Shown: piece by piece, positions 62,105 to 64,000 of the stretch
How the letters are laid out: each line of letters begins with the position of its first letter
How positions within the stretch are numbered: position 1 is the first letter of the stretch
NCBI RefSeq assembly: GCF_004368405.1
Contig: NZ_SBJH01000095.1
Coordinates: forward strand, 93,888-157,887
DNA length: 64,000 nt
Direction of reading: 5' to 3'
From: Olivibacter sp. XZL3
GTDB lineage: Bacteria > Bacteroidota > Bacteroidia > Sphingobacteriales > Sphingobacteriaceae
Made by a program: the position numbers and the translations under genes
The notes under the pieces: model-generated
What the model was told of the DNA's origin: nothing
What the model saw: only the letters and a program-made list of their open reading frames with translations
The model's database searches: none

Positions 62105-62137
62105 GGCACTAAACTTTACAATTTAGAAGAATAATCT

Positions 62138-62353
62138 TTATCTATAATGCTTGCCGTTAAAAACGACCTCCTTTAGCCGTCCGTTATGGTCAACGAGTAG
62201 CTGTTCCAGACGATAAGTTCCCTCTTCGTTAAAGGCCAATGATTTAATCTCGTCTGAAAGCGAATGCAACACCCCATCCCCTTCCAACGCCTCCCTAAGT
62301 GAGGTCGTGACATTTAACGCTTCATTTTTCGCAGGTCCTTTTTTAAATACCAT
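62138..62353 (-). CDS. Uncharacterised 71-residue protein
   Basis: I do not recognise a family. The sequence is compact and soluble: a basic start (MVFKKGPAKNEALNVTTSLRE), an acidic central region with FNEEGTYRLEQLLVDHNGRL, and the end VVFNGKHYR. No signal peptide, no cysteines. A gene of this size is credible because it is followed by a good terminator, and its predicted helix-strand alternation is regular. It lies 40 bases after the PAS gene on the same strand, so they form a two-gene transcript. A role next to the PAS protein is only positional inference. Confidence 0.55.
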   Translation of the reverse strand: MVFKKGPAKNEALNVTTSLREALEGDGVLHSLSDEIKSLAFNEEGTYRLEQLLVDHNGRLKEVVFNGKHYR

Positions 62354-62393
62354 CGTAATAACTTTACTATACGAACCGCACTTTATCGTCGAC

Positions 62394-62750
62394 TTAAGAA
62401 ATCTTCGATATGGTAATCGTTATATATCCATTACCTCTGGGCACCACGGTTAAAAAAACTGGAATATCGACTTTGCTTAATCGCGTGCGAATTACACCCT
62501 TTTCTCTATTATTAATAGCCGCATTTACCGCTTGATGATGATAAGCGGGCAATGAGGCGCATAAAATGTCCCACACATTGTAGCCTATCGTTCTTTGCCG
62601 ATCGAAACCTAGCAAATTCGCTGCTGTTTCATCCATAACCATAATGGTTTGATGCGGATCAATATCCAAAGATCCGGAGTCGGCGATCGGCTTCCAAGTC
62701 GTATTAGCTCCCAACTGCACTGGCGGATTATTTAAAGCAAGTCTATTCAT
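62394..62750 (-). CDS. Single PAS-domain protein
   Basis: 118 residues that consist of one PAS fold with nothing else: IDPHQTIMVMDETAANLLGF, DRQRTIGYNVWDILCASLPAYHH and IPVFLTVVPRGNGYITITI match the PAS core strands (for example TAANLLGF and GYNVWDIL). PAS domains bind small cofactors or serve as dimer interfaces. A free PAS with no output domain must work on another protein, perhaps the orphan PAS kinase of this region (inference). No signal peptide. The gap upstream to the SDR gene of about 170 bases shows nothing recognisable. Confidence 0.72.
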   Translation of the reverse strand: MNRLALNNPPVQLGANTTWKPIADSGSLDIDPHQTIMVMDETAANLLGFDRQRTIGYNVWDILCASLPAYHHQAVNAAINNREKGVIRTRLSKVDIPVFLTVVPRGNGYITITISKIS

Positions 62751-62924
62751 ATTCCTAACTAAAGGGTTAACTACCTTTTGCTAAAACCATTCCAAGAATA
62801 AAAGGCATTAAATTCTAGATTATTGTTAAAAAAATTCCAAAATTAAACAGTAAGTGCCTCAAAAAAACCGCCGATTGATCTATAAAAAAGACAACCGTGA
62901 CTTTTTTTTAAAACAGCTGACCGG

Positions 62925-63719
62925 CTATTGGTCGGCTGGCTTCTGCATATCACCCATTCGCTCGGTAGCGGCCTCATCGGTACTTACATTGCCCATAGCC
63001 ACAAACATCTTGTTCTTAAATCCTGTTACCACCTTATCTTTACCGGCCATCAGCGCTTCATACCCTTCCTTTGCAACGAAAGCCGGATCTTCCAGCTCTT
63101 GATCCTGCACTATTTTTGACTCCTCCATATCCGCTTTCCTAAAGAAATCTGTATCGGTTGCTCCGGGCAGCAACGACGTAACTGTCACGCCGGTATCTTT
63201 CAGTTCACTTCGGATTGCTTCACTGAAAAAGTGGATGAAGGCCTTCGTTCCGTGATATACCGCCTGGTATGGCCCGGGGATCTTACCGGCAATGGAAGAC
63301 ACATTCAGCACTTTTCCACTGCCGCGCTGCACCATATCTTTGATGAATAATTTACTTAGCACGATACAGGCACTCACGTTCAATTGTACAATGTCAAGCT
63401 CGCGTTGCAACTCAGTTTCGATAAATTTTCCGTATACGCCCTGGCCTGCGTTATTTACAAGCACCTCCACCTCAATCCCATACGCCTTTACTTCCTCATA
63501 TACCGAAAAATGAGCATCTGGGTTAAAAAGATCGGCCACGACAGTAATTACCTCTCTCCCATTTGTGCGTAATTCATCTGCCACATTTACTAATTCCTGC
63601 TCGCTGCGGGCCACCAATACCAAGTTGTACTCGTCTTGCGCAAACAATTTGGCTAGTTCCAAGCCTATACCGCTCGTTGCACCCGTAATCAGTGCATACG
63701 ATTTTGCCTCGTTTTCCAT
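62925..63719 (-). CDS. Short-chain dehydrogenase/reductase
   Basis: 264 residues, classical SDR. NAD(P) site ALITGATSGIGLELAKLF; the arginine in LVLVARSEQEL suggests NADP. Further motifs: VLVNNAGQGVYGKF, catalytic serine in VLNVSSIAGKIPG, and YHGTKAF with the catalytic tyrosine and lysine (YxxxK). The substrate is unknown. The last residues (ATERMGDMQKPADQ) are unstructured-looking. It follows the 57-residue acidic protein gene by 35 bases on the same strand. Confidence 0.92.
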   Translation of the reverse strand: MENEAKSYALITGATSGIGLELAKLFAQDEYNLVLVARSEQELVNVADELRTNGREVITVVADLFNPDAHFSVYEEVKAYGIEVEVLVNNAGQGVYGKFIETELQRELDIVQLNVSACIVLSKLFIKDMVQRGSGKVLNVSSIAGKIPGPYQAVYHGTKAFIHFFSEAIRSELKDTGVTVTSLLPGATDTDFFRKADMEESKIVQDQELEDPAFVAKEGYEALMAGKDKVVTGFKNKMFVAMGNVSTDEAATERMGDMQKPADQ

Positions 63720-63754
63720 AATATCTCCTTTAATTTGCTACCGATCACTAATCC

Positions 63755-63928
63755 TTACTTATTTTTTTTCTTATCGTTCAGATTGCTGGCACCAAGCGAT
63801 TCGTCTTCGTCGATAGGTTTTGTTTCGTCTCTGCCTTCCTGATTTTCGGCCAATGCCGAATCGCCAACGGATTCTTCTCTATCGAATTCGGTGCTTTCTG
63901 GGGTCTGTTCTTTTTCGTGCTTTTTCAT
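63755..63928 (-). CDS. 57-residue acidic, disordered small protein
   Basis: Read directly from the minus strand: MKKHEKEQTPESTEFDREES and on to SLGASNLNDKKKNK, then TAA. Rich in Glu, Asp, Lys, Ser and Asn; no hydrophobic core, signal peptide or cysteine, so it should be intrinsically disordered and soluble. I do not recognise a named family. It precedes the SDR gene by 35 bases and probably shares its transcript. Small charged proteins of this kind occur in Sphingobacteriaceae stress operons and could act as hydrophilins in dehydration, but that is inference. Confidence 0.6.
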   Translation of the reverse strand: MKKHEKEQTPESTEFDREESVGDSALAENQEGRDETKPIDEDESLGASNLNDKKKNK

Positions 63929-64000
63929 ATACTCTAATTAATTACAAGTTTTTGGGCTACTTTTTTTCGGAGCCGGTTAAATTTCTTTCTCTTGGATCAA

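Noticed and set aside
1..64000. tRNA, rRNA, insertion-sequence or prophage features
   Set aside because: No tRNA-like TPsiC segments, transposase motifs, terminal inverted repeats with target duplications, or phage structural genes were recognised in the window.

Overview
The window is from a member of the Bacteroidota, most probably family Sphingobacteriaceae (an Olivibacter, Parapedobacter, Pedobacter or Sphingobacterium relative). The evidence is the long three-domain IspG, the 636-residue PurF, GH92 mannosidase, HU-CCDC81/SPOR and OMP_b-brl proteins, the near absence of strong Shine-Dalgarno sequences, and many promoters that fit the Bacteroidota -7 box TAnnTTTG, some with TTTG about 19-21 nt upstream. 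Genus cannot be fixed from the sequence alone. There are no rRNA or tRNA genes, insertion sequences, prophage or CRISPR arrays that I can see; this is chromosomal, largely housekeeping DNA.

Layout. (1) 1-10.4 kb, plus strand: end of pyrB, then an envelope cluster: a large TPR protein, a plugless outer-membrane barrel, an HU-TM-SPOR protein, ExbB, ExbD and a TonB/TolA-like protein, followed by folC. (2) 10.5-20.2 kb, minus strand: GH92 mannosidase, outer-membrane barrel protein, ferritin, small unknown protein, UbiD-type decarboxylase, class I aldolase. (3) 20.4-22.3 kb: methyltransferase, dCMP deaminase, LysE-type exporter. (4) 22.5-38.0 kb, minus strand: purF, amt, nuoN-M-L-K-J-I-H (transcribed H to N), poxB, ispG. 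(5) 38.0-46.4 kb: yceH on the plus strand, then on the minus strand an SprT-like protein, feoB, feoA, a VanZ-like protein, gcvH, tal and tkt. (6) 46.8-64 kb: a stress-flavoured region with an orphan PAS-PAS-GAF histidine kinase, manganese catalase, two SPW-repeat membrane proteins, a SpoIIAA-like protein, an MBL hydrolase, a DUF4142 lipoprotein, a PQQ-type sugar dehydrogenase, the GlgE pathway operon (glgE, treS-mak, glgB), a lone PAS protein, an SDR and a 57-residue acidic protein.

How the genes work together. The first cluster looks like a dedicated proton-motive-force-driven envelope machine: ExbB/ExbD energise a TonB-like protein that could act on the barrel encoded in the same cluster, while the SPOR protein ties it to peptidoglycan. 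The nuo genes encode the membrane arm (plus NuoI) of complex I; the NADH-input arm is not here. PoxB next door would feed electrons from pyruvate straight into quinone. The last 17 kb combine peroxide detoxification, envelope/stress proteins and conversion of trehalose to branched alpha-glucan, which fits a stationary-phase, osmotic or desiccation programme; that grouping is inference.

Most worth a second look: the HU-TM-SPOR protein inside the ExbBD/TonB cluster; the split nuo operon whose first gene starts with TTG; and a family of degenerate 7-bp tandem repeats lying just downstream of stop codons.
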